From Microvirga flocculans ATCC BAA-817 (GTDB lineage Bacteria > Pseudomonadota > Alphaproteobacteria > Rhizobiales > Beijerinckiaceae), in assembly GCF_000518665.1 (NCBI RefSeq), contig NZ_JAEA01000014.1, forward strand, positions 1 to 64,000: DNA of 64,000 nt. Reading direction: 5' to 3'. Within the stretch, counting starts at the first letter, position 1; each line of letters begins with the position of its first letter. This document shows positions 17,421-25,768 of the stretch, piece after piece. Made by a program: the position numbers and the translations under genes. A model generated the notes under the pieces. It was not told the DNA's origin. It saw only the letters and a list, made by a program, of their open reading frames with translations, and ran no database searches.

Positions 17421-17599
17421 GCGTCCGTTGCCCTTCACAAGGCTGCCGATAGGCGATCTTCCGAAGACGGTCGGCGAGGCAAGGGGCCAAATGGATCATT
17501 CCCGATGACCGGGAGCCGGAACAGGTCGTGTTGATTGACGAAAGTCAAGTTACGGCCTTCCCAGTGTGACAATCATATCCCCGCGACAAGATTCCGTTC

Positions 17600-18721
17600 A
17601 TGAATGTTGCGAGGCAGCCCGTGGCGATGTTCGATATCGTTCAGTCTCAGCTCGGGGGGAGCGGTCAACAGAGTTCGAACTCATGGCTCCATAACATGAT
17701 GGAAGTGGGACGGACACTTCCTCCCGGCTATATCCATCTCGGCGTCGCGAAGGAAATCCTGCCTTGCCTCCGCAGCTTTGGCATCGATCCCATACCGCTC
17801 ATCCGGGAGGCGGGCCTCGATCCAAGCTTGTTCGAGGACGATTCCAACATCATCCCCCATACCGCCTTGGGGCAACTGCTCACGTTGAGCGTAGCCCGCA
17901 CGGGCTGTTCCTATTTCGGGTTTCTCGTCGGGCAGCGCGCGACCATTCTGTCTCTCGGAATAATCGGCCGCTTGATGCTGCATTCCGAGACCGTGGGCGA
18001 TGCCTTGCACAGCCTGGTGTCGAGCCTGAGCATTCAGGATCGGGGAGCGGTTCCGGCGCTGACGATGTACCATGGTTCGGCATTGCTCACGTATTCCGTC
18101 TACCAGCCCGATGTCGAAAGCGCGGAGCAGATTTCGGACGGCGCCCTTGCCGTGGCGGTCAATGCCCTGCGCGCGCTCTGCGGAAGCGAATGGAATCCTG
18201 CGGAGGTACTTCTGCCGCGCACGGCCCCTGCGGATTGCGAGCCATACCGGCGCTTCTTCCACGCTCCGGTCCGGTTCAACCAGGAAAGTGCGACGCTTGT
18301 CTTTCCTGAATCCGACCTGAGCCGCCGCATCGCCGGTGCGGATGCCCTGTTGCGCAGCGTTCTGGAGGAACGGATCGGACATCTCAAGCGATTGGCCGGA
18401 TCCGAGTTCACGGACGACATTCGGAGGATCCTTCGCACACGTCTGATGAGCAGGCGCTGTTCCGCCGAGGACATCGCCGACCTCCTGGCGATGCATCGGC
18501 GGACCCTGAGCCGCCGACTGAAAGGCAGCGGGGTGGGGTATCGGGTGATCGCGAATGAAACCCGTTTCGAGATAGCTCGTCAGTTGCTCGAGGACACGGA
18601 AGTGTCTTTGACGCAGATCGCGGCGGCGCTCGGCTATTCGGAGGCGAGCGCCTTCACCCGTGCTTTCCGGCGGTGGTCAGGGCAGACCCCGACGGCCTGG
18701 CGCGAAGGCCGCCACGAGTGA
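17600..18721 (+). CDS. AraC-family transcriptional regulator with N-terminal ligand domain
   Basis: A 373-residue regulator. Residues about 45-240 match the arabinose-binding-like sensor domain found in OruR/ArgR-type AraC proteins (GVAKEILPCLRSFGIDP, FLVGQRA, LGIIGRLMLHSETVGDAL). Residues 270-370 are the double helix-turn-helix: RRCSAEDIADLLAMHRRTLSRRL, then LTQIAAALGYSEASAFTRAFRRW. Its DNA-binding half is closely similar to the stand-alone domain encoded at 21215. It could bind the 21-bp-spaced direct repeats found at 21116, 23251 and 26012; this is inferred from the AraC binding geometry. Confidence 0.9.
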   Translation: MNVARQPVAMFDIVQSQLGGSGQQSSNSWLHNMMEVGRTLPPGYIHLGVAKEILPCLRSFGIDPIPLIREAGLDPSLFEDDSNIIPHTALGQLLTLSVARTGCSYFGFLVGQRATILSLGIIGRLMLHSETVGDALHSLVSSLSIQDRGAVPALTMYHGSALLTYSVYQPDVESAEQISDGALAVAVNALRALCGSEWNPAEVLLPRTAPADCEPYRRFFHAPVRFNQESATLVFPESDLSRRIAGADALLRSVLEERIGHLKRLAGSEFTDDIRRILRTRLMSRRCSAEDIADLLAMHRRTLSRRLKGSGVGYRVIANETRFEIARQLLEDTEVSLTQIAAALGYSEASAFTRAFRRWSGQTPTAWREGRHE

Positions 18722-18789
18722 AAGCCGGAAGAAGGAGCAAAGCCGTTTAGGACAAGGGGGCGGTTCACGTTATGCAACATTGATGCTGA

Positions 18790-18816
18790 AGGGGCTGTCC
18801 GGAGGGGGAAGCCCCT
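18790..18816 (+). terminator. Possible terminator after the AraC gene
   Basis: AGGGGCT and AGCCCCT form a 7-bp stem with a 13-base loop; there is no T tract. It lies between the AraC and MscS genes. Confidence 0.35.
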
Positions 18817-18872
18817 CATTGTATCGATCCCGATTGTCGGCAGGTTGAGAATCCCTCTGGGCAGATTGACCA

Positions 18873-21083
18873 ATGCTGCCCATAATTACCCTGGCTGGAA
18901 TGCCGATGGAGGCCGGAGCGGTTGTGACGGCAGAGACGCGGACGACATGGGTGAACGCCCTTTGGGGGGTGATGCTCCTGATCCTGGTTCAGGTTGGCAT
19001 CAGTCCCGCCTGCGCGCAGTCGCCTTCGGCCCCTGCCTCGCCACCGCCGCAGGTCGAGCAATTGCTGCGGCTGCTCCAGGATCCGGCCGTGCGGGACTGG
19101 ATCGACCGTCAGCGGCAGGCGCAACCGGCACCTGTCGAGGCCGCGCCGCAGACCGAGGCCTCCGAGATGATGGCAGGACGCGTCTCAGCGATCCGGGAGC
19201 ACCTGATTTCCCTCGTAGGCGCTGTTCCCCGGTTGCCTGGCGAGGCTCGCCAGGCGGCCGATCTCCTGTCGGCGGAACTTCAAAGCCGGCCGCTTTACGA
19301 TATTCTTTGGCTCGTTCTCGGCTTTGCCGGACTAGGCGCTGGGCTGGAATGGGTTTTTCGCAGGGCTACATCAGCAGCCTACGAACGGGCTTTTTCGCAT
19401 CCAGCCGGTTCGATGCGCGACCGTCTGCGCACGATCGGCATGCGGCTGGGTTTCGGCCTGGCCCATGTGGCAATCTTTGCGCTCGGAAGCATCGGGGCCT
19501 TTCTGATCTTCGACTGGCCTCCGCTGTTGAGGAAGATCGTACTTGCCTACCTCTCCGCCGCTCTTCTGTTGCGGCTCGTTCTTCTGGCTGGCCGGATTCT
19601 GCTTGCACCCCGAAGCCCCTCTCGTGCAGGAGACGGCTTTTTCCGCGTCATTCCTCTTACGGATGAGGCCGCTGCGTTCTGGCACCGACGCATGGCTCTC
19701 TTCGTCGGCTGGTTCATCGTCGGCTGGGCCAGCGTCGAGAGCCTGCACACGCTTGGATTTTCACCGAGCAGCTTGAGGCTCGTGGCCTATATCCTCGGCA
19801 TCGGTCTTCTCGTCATAGCCATCGAGGCCGTATGGCGTTCCCCTCGGGCGCGCACGGAAGCTGTTGACGCATCGCAGCCTCCCGGCCGGCATCACGTCCT
19901 TGGCACATGGCTTTTGTCGCTCTATCTGGTCATGCTGTGGGGATTGTGGGTTGCTGGCATGAACGGGCTGTTCTGGCTGTTTGCCATCGCGATCCTGCTG
20001 CCGAAGGCCGTGACTGTGACACGCGCGGCTGCGCATCATCTGCTGCGTCCCGAGCAAGACAGTGAGGCTGCCCTCGAGCCTGAGATGGGAGCGCTCTATG
20101 TCGATCGGGCCGTGCGTGCGCTCCTGATCGTCGGTGCCGCTCTGTTCCTCGCGCGTGTCTGGCAAATCGATCTTGTTGAACTGACAAGCCGGGATACGGC
20201 CGCCACGCGCCTGCTTCGCGGTGCGCTCAGCAGTGTCGTGATCCTGCTAGTCGCAGACCTGATCTGGCAGATCGTGAAGACACAGATCGACGGCAGGCTT
20301 GCACGCATGCAGATTGCCGCTCCTCCCGGCACGGAAGAGGCCCTTCGGCAAGCACGCCTGCGTACCCTGCTGCCGATCTTTCGCATGATCGCGTTCATCG
20401 TTCTGGCAGCCGTCGCGTTGCTGATGACGCTTTCCTCCCTGGGTGTCGAGATTGCGCCCCTGATCGCAGGCGCGGGAATCGTGGGCGTTGCTGTAGGTTT
20501 CGGTTCGCAGACGCTGGTGAAGGACGTCATCAGCGGGGTCTTCTACCTGCTCGACGATGCATTCCGGGTGGGTGAGTATATTCAGAGCGGCAGCTACAAG
20601 GGCACTGTCGAGAAGCTCGGCTTTCGATCCGTGAAGCTCCGGCATCATCGTGGCCCGATCTACACGGTGCCATATGGGCAGCTCGGGGCTGTCCAGAACA
20701 TGAGCCGTGACTGGGTCATCGACAAGATGACCATCAACGTGACCTACGATACGGATCTCGACAAGGCGAAGAAGATCATCAAGCAGGTGGGAAAGGAACT
20801 CGCCGCCGATCCGGACGTTGCGCCGAACCTTCTCGAACCGCTCAAGATGCAGGGGGTCGAGCAGTTCGGCGACTTCGCCATTCAACTGCGCATGAAGATG
20901 ATGACCCGTCCGGGAGAGCAATTCGTCATTCGGCGGAAGGCTTATGCGATGCTCAAGAAGGCCTTCGACGAGAACGGGATCAAGTTCGCCTTTCCGACCG
21001 TGCAGGTTACCGGTCATGACGAGAGCGAGCCGGCGGCGGCCCAGCAGGCGCTCAAACTCGTTAAGGGGGTCCAGCCCGAGTAG
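18873..21083 (+). CDS. MscS-family mechanosensitive ion channel, large form
   Basis: A 736-residue inner-membrane channel. A signal-like segment ends at ISPACAQ, then comes a periplasmic helical region with PPPQVEQLLRLLQDP, then about ten hydrophobic segments. The conserved pore helix and beta domain are at about residues 525-560 (LIAGAGIVGVAVGFGSQ, VKDVISGVFYLLDDAFRVGEYI), followed by the MscS C-terminal domain (TVPYGQLGAVQNMSRDW). It releases solutes under hypo-osmotic stress. Start is uncertain: ATG at 18873 or 18900, neither with a strong ribosome site. Confidence 0.9.
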   Translation: MLPIITLAGMPMEAGAVVTAETRTTWVNALWGVMLLILVQVGISPACAQSPSAPASPPPQVEQLLRLLQDPAVRDWIDRQRQAQPAPVEAAPQTEASEMMAGRVSAIREHLISLVGAVPRLPGEARQAADLLSAELQSRPLYDILWLVLGFAGLGAGLEWVFRRATSAAYERAFSHPAGSMRDRLRTIGMRLGFGLAHVAIFALGSIGAFLIFDWPPLLRKIVLAYLSAALLLRLVLLAGRILLAPRSPSRAGDGFFRVIPLTDEAAAFWHRRMALFVGWFIVGWASVESLHTLGFSPSSLRLVAYILGIGLLVIAIEAVWRSPRARTEAVDASQPPGRHHVLGTWLLSLYLVMLWGLWVAGMNGLFWLFAIAILLPKAVTVTRAAAHHLLRPEQDSEAALEPEMGALYVDRAVRALLIVGAALFLARVWQIDLVELTSRDTAATRLLRGALSSVVILLVADLIWQIVKTQIDGRLARMQIAAPPGTEEALRQARLRTLLPIFRMIAFIVLAAVALLMTLSSLGVEIAPLIAGAGIVGVAVGFGSQTLVKDVISGVFYLLDDAFRVGEYIQSGSYKGTVEKLGFRSVKLRHHRGPIYTVPYGQLGAVQNMSRDWVIDKMTINVTYDTDLDKAKKIIKQVGKELAADPDVAPNLLEPLKMQGVEQFGDFAIQLRMKMMTRPGEQFVIRRKAYAMLKKAFDENGIKFAFPTVQVTGHDESEPAAAQQALKLVKGVQPE

Positions 21084-21115
21084 TTTAGGCGCAGGAACCT
21101 TCCGAAGAACCCAAA

Positions 21116-21144
21116 TGTCAAGAGAAAGTCTCAACCGGTCAAGC
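21116..21144 (+). promoter_or_regulatory. 21-bp direct repeat, copy 1 (AraC-type box)
   Basis: TGTCAA (21116-21121) and GGTCAAGC (21137-21144) start exactly 21 bp apart, with GTC between them. GACTAT follows 15 bases later and could be a -10 box, putting the second repeat at -35. It lies in front of the stand-alone AraC domain gene, suggesting autoregulation or control by the related full-length regulator. Confidence 0.5.
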
Positions 21145-21214
21145 ACACCGGCCGGGGCCGACTATGATGAAGCCTGTCCGGCAGCTCAACGCTGCCGGGA
21201 AGGGGGAGGGAGTC

Positions 21215-21661
21215 ATGGAGATGCCGTCCGTCCGCCGGGAAGACGGGCCTCAACCGACTGATCGCGGTGCCAGCCCGCTTACAAAGGATCTTCGCCGCGT
21301 TCTCCGGATCGAGCTGCTCAAGGATTCCTGCTCGGCTGCTGAGATTGCGCGCCTGTTCTCGATCAACCGACGAACCTTGCATCGCCATTTGCGTGCCGAA
21401 GGTCTGGCATTCCGACAGGTTGCCAATGAGATCCGTTTCGAGATCGCATGTGACCTGCTCGAAAACACGGACATGGAGCTCAATCAAGTCGCCGCCGTCC
21501 TCAAGTATTCCGAGCTGAGCGCTTTCACGCGAGCGTTCCGGCGCTGGTCAGGACAAACCCCCTCGGCATGGCGCATGAGTCATTCGCGTCTTCGCAAGAC
21601 GCCAGGGTTGCGGCCAATGCGTCTTCCTCGCCTGGGCCGGAAACAGGACGGTTCGCCTTAA
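21215..21661 (+). CDS. Stand-alone AraC-type DNA-binding domain protein
   Basis: A 148-residue protein that is essentially only an AraC helix-turn-helix domain (CSAAEIARLFSINRRTLHRHL, then LNQVAAVLKYSELSAFTRAF and RRWSGQTPSAW). It is strongly similar to the C-terminal third of the regulator at 17600 and lacks the sensor domain; no sensor remnant is present in the 130 bases upstream. The ATG at 21215 is chosen because GGGGAGGG lies just upstream; an in-frame ATG at 21164 overlaps a putative -10 box. It may compete with the full-length protein for sites, or act like SoxS-type single-domain activators. Confidence 0.78.
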   Translation: MEMPSVRREDGPQPTDRGASPLTKDLRRVLRIELLKDSCSAAEIARLFSINRRTLHRHLRAEGLAFRQVANEIRFEIACDLLENTDMELNQVAAVLKYSELSAFTRAFRRWSGQTPSAWRMSHSRLRKTPGLRPMRLPRLGRKQDGSP

Positions 21662-21718
21662 AGTCCCGGAAGGATTCTCCCGCGCTAAATCAGCTTACTC
21701 CACATGATTGTCCCAAAA

Positions 21719-21747
21719 GGTCAATGAAATCGCCCAACAGCTCAAGC
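21719..21747 (+). promoter_or_regulatory. 21-bp direct repeat, weak copy
   Basis: GGTCAA and GCTCAAGC start 21 bp apart, with CAAC at the same internal position as copy 1. No convincing -10 box follows. It lies about 70 bp before a small membrane or secreted protein gene. Confidence 0.3.
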
Positions 21748-21819
21748 AGCCGCGATGCGGGTGGCATGAGAGAAAAAGGACGCGGCAGAATGTGAAGGCA
21801 GAGTAAAGGGATATTTGCA

Positions 21820-22080
21820 ATGGCTTACATGCCCTTTTCATCTGGATTGCGCGTTGACATCGCAATATCCGCTTTCTTCCTAGCAGGCGTTATCCTGGCT
21901 CAAGATCCAAGCTCTCAGCTTGGCTTGACAAAGCGCCGGCAGCCAATTCCATCTGCTATGCAGAAACAGGAGAGTCAGCAAACGGACGCTGACAGGAGCA
22001 GGGCAGAGGCTGACCGAAAGGTGCGCGAGTGGGATCGCCGGATGAACCGCACGCTGCGCAGTATCTGCAACGGCTGCTGA
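21820..22080 (+). CDS. Small hypothetical protein with N-terminal hydrophobic segment
   Basis: An 86-residue protein of unknown function. Residues 9-27 (LRVDIAISAFFLAGVILAQ) are a signal peptide or membrane anchor, followed by a hydrophilic helix rich in Gln, Arg and Glu (DADRSRAEADRKVREWDRRM) and a C-terminus ICNGC with two cysteines. AAGGG lies 10 bases before the start. The coding call rests on composition, the signal-like segment and the ribosome site. Confidence 0.5.
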   Translation: MAYMPFSSGLRVDIAISAFFLAGVILAQDPSSQLGLTKRRQPIPSAMQKQESQQTDADRSRAEADRKVREWDRRMNRTLRSICNGC

Positions 22081-22123
22081 GGTATTCACGTAGTGGACAA
22101 ACTTACGCTCCCTTCAATCGCGA

Positions 22124-22321
22124 TTGGAGAGATGTCATTTGTCCAGCATTCTGCTCGAACCGATCTCTCCGGAACGCGTTCTAGTTTCAGAAGAGGCACG
22201 TGCGGTCATGCTGCGCCACCGATGTTCGGTGGTATGGTCATCGGGCCCCTTCGTCGGAAAACGCCCCCGGGACTGCCTCGACGAGGAGACTCTGCGGCTG
22301 AAAGTCCATGCGGCACAGTAA
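22124..22321 (+). CDS. Doubtful small open frame
   Basis: A 65-codon frame starting at TTG (LLEPISPERVLVSEEARAVM near the N-terminus). It has no recognisable domain and no clear ribosome site; an overlapping frame in another phase is equally long. The interval 22081-22412 holds nothing else that could be identified. Confidence 0.2.
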   Translation: MERCHLSSILLEPISPERVLVSEEARAVMLRHRCSVVWSSGPFVGKRPRDCLDEETLRLKVHAAQ

Positions 22322-22412
22322 GGCAGTACGTGCAGTAAACTTCGCCATTAGCCACCTCGACCAATTAACAGTGACGCTTTCATTCTGAAAGATGTGTCAA
22401 GGAGGATGAACC

Positions 22413-22754
22413 ATGGCCACGATGCCCAAGAGCTCGGCAGTGTCCGGCGCAGTGCGCAGCACTCAGGAAACCGCTTTGTTGGGGGATAACGCCCGCAATC
22501 TGTCTAAGGCCGCGGAGGCGTGGTTTTTCGCGACGACAGAGTGCAATCGCGAGATGATTGGCTTTGTCTCGAAGCGTCTCGAGAAGGATGCCGAGACGTT
22601 CCGTCAGATGCTGGGCTGCAAGAACTTTTCGGATGCCTCAAGTCTTCACTCGCGATGGGTGGAAGAAACCCTGCGGGATTACAATACCGAAATGAGCAAG
22701 CTCATGACTATCTACACGAAGTCCATCGATAGAGGAAAGCATTCGGGCGACTGA
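22413..22754 (+). CDS. Phasin-family protein
   Basis: A 113-residue mostly helical protein. EMIGFVSKRLEKDAETFRQM, followed by LGCKNFSDASSLHSRWVEET, is the phasin pattern: phasins coat polyhydroxyalkanoate granules, or in some species act as chaperone-like stress proteins. AAGGAGG at 22398-22404 precedes the ATG at good spacing. No PHA synthase or depolymerase gene is nearby, so the granule role is inferred from the family. Confidence 0.8.
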   Translation: MATMPKSSAVSGAVRSTQETALLGDNARNLSKAAEAWFFATTECNREMIGFVSKRLEKDAETFRQMLGCKNFSDASSLHSRWVEETLRDYNTEMSKLMTIYTKSIDRGKHSGD

Positions 22755-22803
22755 CGCCTAGCCGGAAGAGTGGCACAAAGATGCGTCATCTACGCCGAAG
22801 CAA

Positions 22804-23130
22804 TCACCATTCGCTTGAACGGACCTGCCTGATGGCGATGGCCATCAGTTCGGCCATCTTCTCTCGAATCTGCTCGTCCGACAGGTCGATTCCTTTCGCG
22901 GCAAAATCGGCTTGGATCTTTAGGGTAAGGCTTTCATCGATCACGTGAGCCACAAGACTCCCGCTGATCTCAGCAATATAAAAATCCGATTTATCACCCT
23001 TGAGGCCAAGCTGCGCGGCGGCCCATTGTCCAAGGAGCTTATTGCGTCTTGCCAAAGCCCTGAAGCGGGCTTCTTCGTCATGTGCGAACATCTGCTCGAA
23101 TGCCCGTTCGCGGTCCTGGAAAAGCGTCAT
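22804..23130 (-). CDS. DUF1476 protein (F1-ATPase inhibitor zeta-subunit family)
   Basis: A 108-residue protein that begins MTLFQDRERAFEQMFAHDEE and continues ARRNKLLGQWAA, the hallmark of the DUF1476 family. In Paracoccus and relatives this family inhibits ATP hydrolysis by the F1-ATPase through its N-terminal segment. The C-terminal DLSDEQIREKMAELM is also conserved. It is alone on the minus strand, away from any ATP synthase genes. Whether this is the genome's main copy or a divergent paralog cannot be told from the window. Confidence 0.85.
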   Translation of the reverse strand: MTLFQDRERAFEQMFAHDEEARFRALARRNKLLGQWAAAQLGLKGDKSDFYIAEISGSLVAHVIDESLTLKIQADFAAKGIDLSDEQIREKMAELMAIAIRQVRSSEW

Positions 23131-23250
23131 GAGATCCCCTCAGGGCGACACCTGAAATTCATTGCGCAACCATCGTATCTAGTAAATTGGCGCTTGTCCG
23201 GTACGCGTCAACGGGGCGGAAAAGAGCGCATGAGATCATAAGGGCCAAAT

Positions 23251-23279
23251 TGTCAAAGCGTTGTCACTTTCGGTCAAGC
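23251..23279 (+). promoter_or_regulatory. 21-bp direct repeat, copy 2 (AraC-type box)
   Basis: TGTCAA (23251-23256) and GGTCAAGC (23272-23279) start 21 bp apart, with GTC at 23263-23265. TACACT follows 18 bases later as a candidate -10. The next gene is the secreted repeat protein at 23426, about 130 bp on. Nothing else was found in 23131-23425. Confidence 0.5.
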
Positions 23280-23425
23280 ACGACCATTGGGTGGCGCTAC
23301 ACTATCATACCCGTTGATGGAGATTCAGGTGTCAATGTCTCCCAGGCAATCGGAGATATCTCTATCACTCTTAGCAAGAGCGATGGGTAGTTGGATACAT
23401 CTGGGATGTTGATGAGGAGGGATCC

Positions 23426-23866
23426 ATGAGAACGCTAATGATCATTTCGACGGCGGGCTTCATTGTGTTCACTGGGCTCGGAGCCACCCAAGCTCAACAG
23501 CCCAATCCCGTTCAGGGAACGCCGGGCTCTCTCTTTCCATTTGCGGCGCCTCACGAAGTCCAGATCATCAATGGGGTTCCATGCAGGACGGTGTATGACC
23601 GGCAGATGAGAATCCGGGTCCCGGTCCAGTGTGCGGGTGGGGTTCCGGTCCGGAGGGTGGATGTCGGTACGACTGGCAGCACAGGTCCCGCTACCCGAGG
23701 CGGCGTTCCCATTGCAGGCACGCCCGGATCCCTTTTCCCCTACGCGGCACCTCATGAAATCCGAATGATCAACGGCGTTCCATGCCGAACAATTTATGAC
23801 AGGCAGTCCAAGACCCGCGTGCCCGTTGCATGCGCGGGCGACGTTGCTGTGCCTGGAGTTCGTTGA
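23426..23866 (+). CDS. Secreted protein with two 41-residue repeats, function unknown
   Basis: A 146-residue protein with a signal peptide (residues 1-24, ending ATQAQ). Two 41-residue units, 31-71 and 98-138, are identical at 32 positions. Each begins GTPGSLFP(F/Y)AAPHE, contains INGVPCRT(V/I)YDRQ and ends RVPV-CAG, with two cysteines per unit that could pair. A Gly/Thr/Pro-rich linker joins them. GAGGAGGG precedes the ATG. No family was recognised; export to the periplasm is likely. Confidence 0.75.
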   Translation: MRTLMIISTAGFIVFTGLGATQAQQPNPVQGTPGSLFPFAAPHEVQIINGVPCRTVYDRQMRIRVPVQCAGGVPVRRVDVGTTGSTGPATRGGVPIAGTPGSLFPYAAPHEIRMINGVPCRTIYDRQSKTRVPVACAGDVAVPGVR

Positions 23867-24015
23867 TCCTGCTAGACTTGACGGTACCGAGGCTGACCGT
23901 TTCATTGTGTCCGCACCGGTATCGTCGAACGGTCTGGCTTGCGCTCGCGCTGGCAGTCGGCCTTCGGAACCGTTATGGTTGGGCCAAAGAGAGGTTCGGT
24001 TCCAAGGGAGGTTCC

Positions 24016-25281
24016 GTGCGTATCGCCCATACCCTTTCCTGGATGAGACCGGCGCGGGGGTGGCTCCTTCGAGTCGCCCTGACCGTTTCCCTGGCTTTGT
24101 CCGTCGGAGCCTGTTCAACTTTGCAGGGCGTGCTGGTTCCCGTGGACGAGCCTGTTCCCGGGACGAGCCAGGTGGATATGCTGGTGGCCACCACGCGCAA
24201 AAAGGTCGATCCCGTGCAAATGTTCTCGGGGGATCGGGGGCCAGGGGCCGCCTTTGCCAATATCACGGTTTCGATTCCGCCTGCTTCGGCCCGGCAGGTC
24301 GGGGAGGTGCAATGGCCCAGCAAGGTGCCGGGCAACCCGGCTAAGGATTTCGTCACGCTCAAGGCCGATGTGATCGATCGCGCGCAGGCACTCGCCTGGT
24401 TCCATCGCACTTTGCGAAAAACGCCGAAGCGGCAGGTCCTGGTTTTCATTCACGGATTCAACAACCGCTTCGAAGATGCGGTTTTCCGCTTCGCGCAGAT
24501 CGTACACGATTCCCAGGCTCCCGTCGTGCCGATCCTCTTTACCTGGCCCTCCCGCGGCAGTGTCCTGGCCTATGGTTATGACCGGGAGAGCACAGCATAT
24601 TCCCGCAACGCCCTCGAGAACCTGCTAAAGGCGATCTCAAGCGATCCTTCTGTCGGCGAAATATCGATCCTGGCCCATTCCATGGGGAACTCGCTCGCGC
24701 TCGAGACCCTGCGTCAGATGGCGATCCGTGACGGGCGGGTCGCGTCCAAGATCCGCAACGTGCTGCTGGCGGCACCGGATGTCGATGTCGATCTCGCGCG
24801 GGAGGCAATTGCCGATATGGGGTCGAAGGGGAGCCGCCCTTCATTCACTCTTTTCGTCTCGCAGGATGATCGGGCCTTGGCTCTTTCCCGGCGTGTCTGG
24901 GGCAGCGCAGCGCGCCTGGGCGCGATCAATCCCGATCAGGAGCCGTACCGGACGCAGCTCGAACAGGCGAATGTCACCGTCCTCGACCTGACCAAGCTCC
25001 AGGCGGGCGACGCGCTCAATCACGGCAAGTTCGCCGAGAGCCCGGAGGTCGTTCAGCTTATCGGGAAGCGCCTGGCCGAGGGGCAGACGGTGACGGATTC
25101 CCGGATGGGGCTGGGCGATCGCATCATCCAGGTGACAGCCGGAGCCGCTGCCGCGGTCGGGACGGCCGCAGGCCTTGCGGTTTCGGCTCCCGTCGCCGTC
25201 GTCGATCCGCAGACGCGGCAAACCTTCGGCGATCATGTCCAGGAGCTGGGGAACTCCGCTGCCAGCGTCGTAACCCCTTAA
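24016..25281 (+). CDS. Lipoprotein alpha/beta hydrolase (DUF900 family)
   Basis: A 421-residue protein. The N-terminus has a signal peptide with lipobox VGAC (LALSVGACSTLQG), so the mature protein should be lipid-anchored. The hydrolase core contains VLVFIHGFNNRFEDAVFRFAQ, the oxyanion strand, FTWPSRGSVLAYGYDRES and the nucleophile motif LAHSMGN with Ser222. DUF900 members are esterase-like with unknown substrates. The GTG at 24016 is chosen because AAGGGAGG lies just upstream; an in-frame ATG at 24043 would also leave a complete signal peptide. Confidence 0.85.
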   Translation: MRIAHTLSWMRPARGWLLRVALTVSLALSVGACSTLQGVLVPVDEPVPGTSQVDMLVATTRKKVDPVQMFSGDRGPGAAFANITVSIPPASARQVGEVQWPSKVPGNPAKDFVTLKADVIDRAQALAWFHRTLRKTPKRQVLVFIHGFNNRFEDAVFRFAQIVHDSQAPVVPILFTWPSRGSVLAYGYDRESTAYSRNALENLLKAISSDPSVGEISILAHSMGNSLALETLRQMAIRDGRVASKIRNVLLAAPDVDVDLAREAIADMGSKGSRPSFTLFVSQDDRALALSRRVWGSAARLGAINPDQEPYRTQLEQANVTVLDLTKLQAGDALNHGKFAESPEVVQLIGKRLAEGQTVTDSRMGLGDRIIQVTAGAAAAVGTAAGLAVSAPVAVVDPQTRQTFGDHVQELGNSAASVVTP

Positions 25282-25321
25282 CCAGACATCATGGAGTGCC
25301 ATGTTGACGAGGCGCTTCGTC

Positions 25322-25768
25322 TCAGGGCGAGCAGCGCTGATACCGGCTGCCGATCGTATCCTCGGCGTTGAAATACCGGACGAGCGATCCGTCGGGAGCT
25401 GTAGACATAAGGACCGTCACGTCGCTCGACGATATTGTGTTCGTGCAGTCCAGGGTCATGAGGTGGCGGTCCCCCGCTGGCTTGATGGACCTGACCCGGC
25501 AGGATGCCGCAGGGGTTCTCAGGCGGTTTCCCGAGATGATGAAGGCCGGAGCAAAGATGTCGATCGGCTGCTTGAAGGAGACGCCTTTTCCTCCTGACGA
25601 GTAAACGTCAGCGCAGGAGGATCCCTGAGCCAGCCAGGCTCCCTGGTAGGTCGTGTGTGCCTGCTCGGCGGCTTGCGCGCCGGTCAAGCTTAGAATGAGA
25701 GCGACAAGGCATATCGATCCCATTCGCCCACTTGGCCGATGCATCCCGCCATGATTGATGTTCGCCAT
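25322..25768 (-). CDS. Secreted hypothetical protein
   Basis: A 148-residue protein with a signal peptide (GSICLVALILSLTGAQAAEQ) and four cysteines in the mature part (SSCADVYSS, ASCRVRSI, LDCTNTI and RYQRCSP). No domain was recognised. The start chosen is the ATG complementary to 25766-25768, with GAGG upstream; the frame is open 21 codons further. It is convergent with the lipoprotein hydrolase gene. Confidence 0.6.
   Translation of the reverse strand: MANINHGGMHRPSGRMGSICLVALILSLTGAQAAEQAHTTYQGAWLAQGSSCADVYSSGGKGVSFKQPIDIFAPAFIISGNRLRTPAASCRVRSIKPAGDRHLMTLDCTNTISSSDVTVLMSTAPDGSLVRYFNAEDTIGSRYQRCSP

Noticed and set aside
17525..17575. Sequence with GTCAAG and TGACAA before the AraC gene as another 21-bp direct repeat
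   Set aside because: The repeats are not 21 bp apart in direct orientation, so it does not fit the arrangement seen at 21116, 23251 and 26012.
22093..22338. An 81-codon plus-strand frame starting at GTG
   Set aside because: No family motif or ribosome site; the overlapping frame at 22124 is only slightly better and is itself doubtful.
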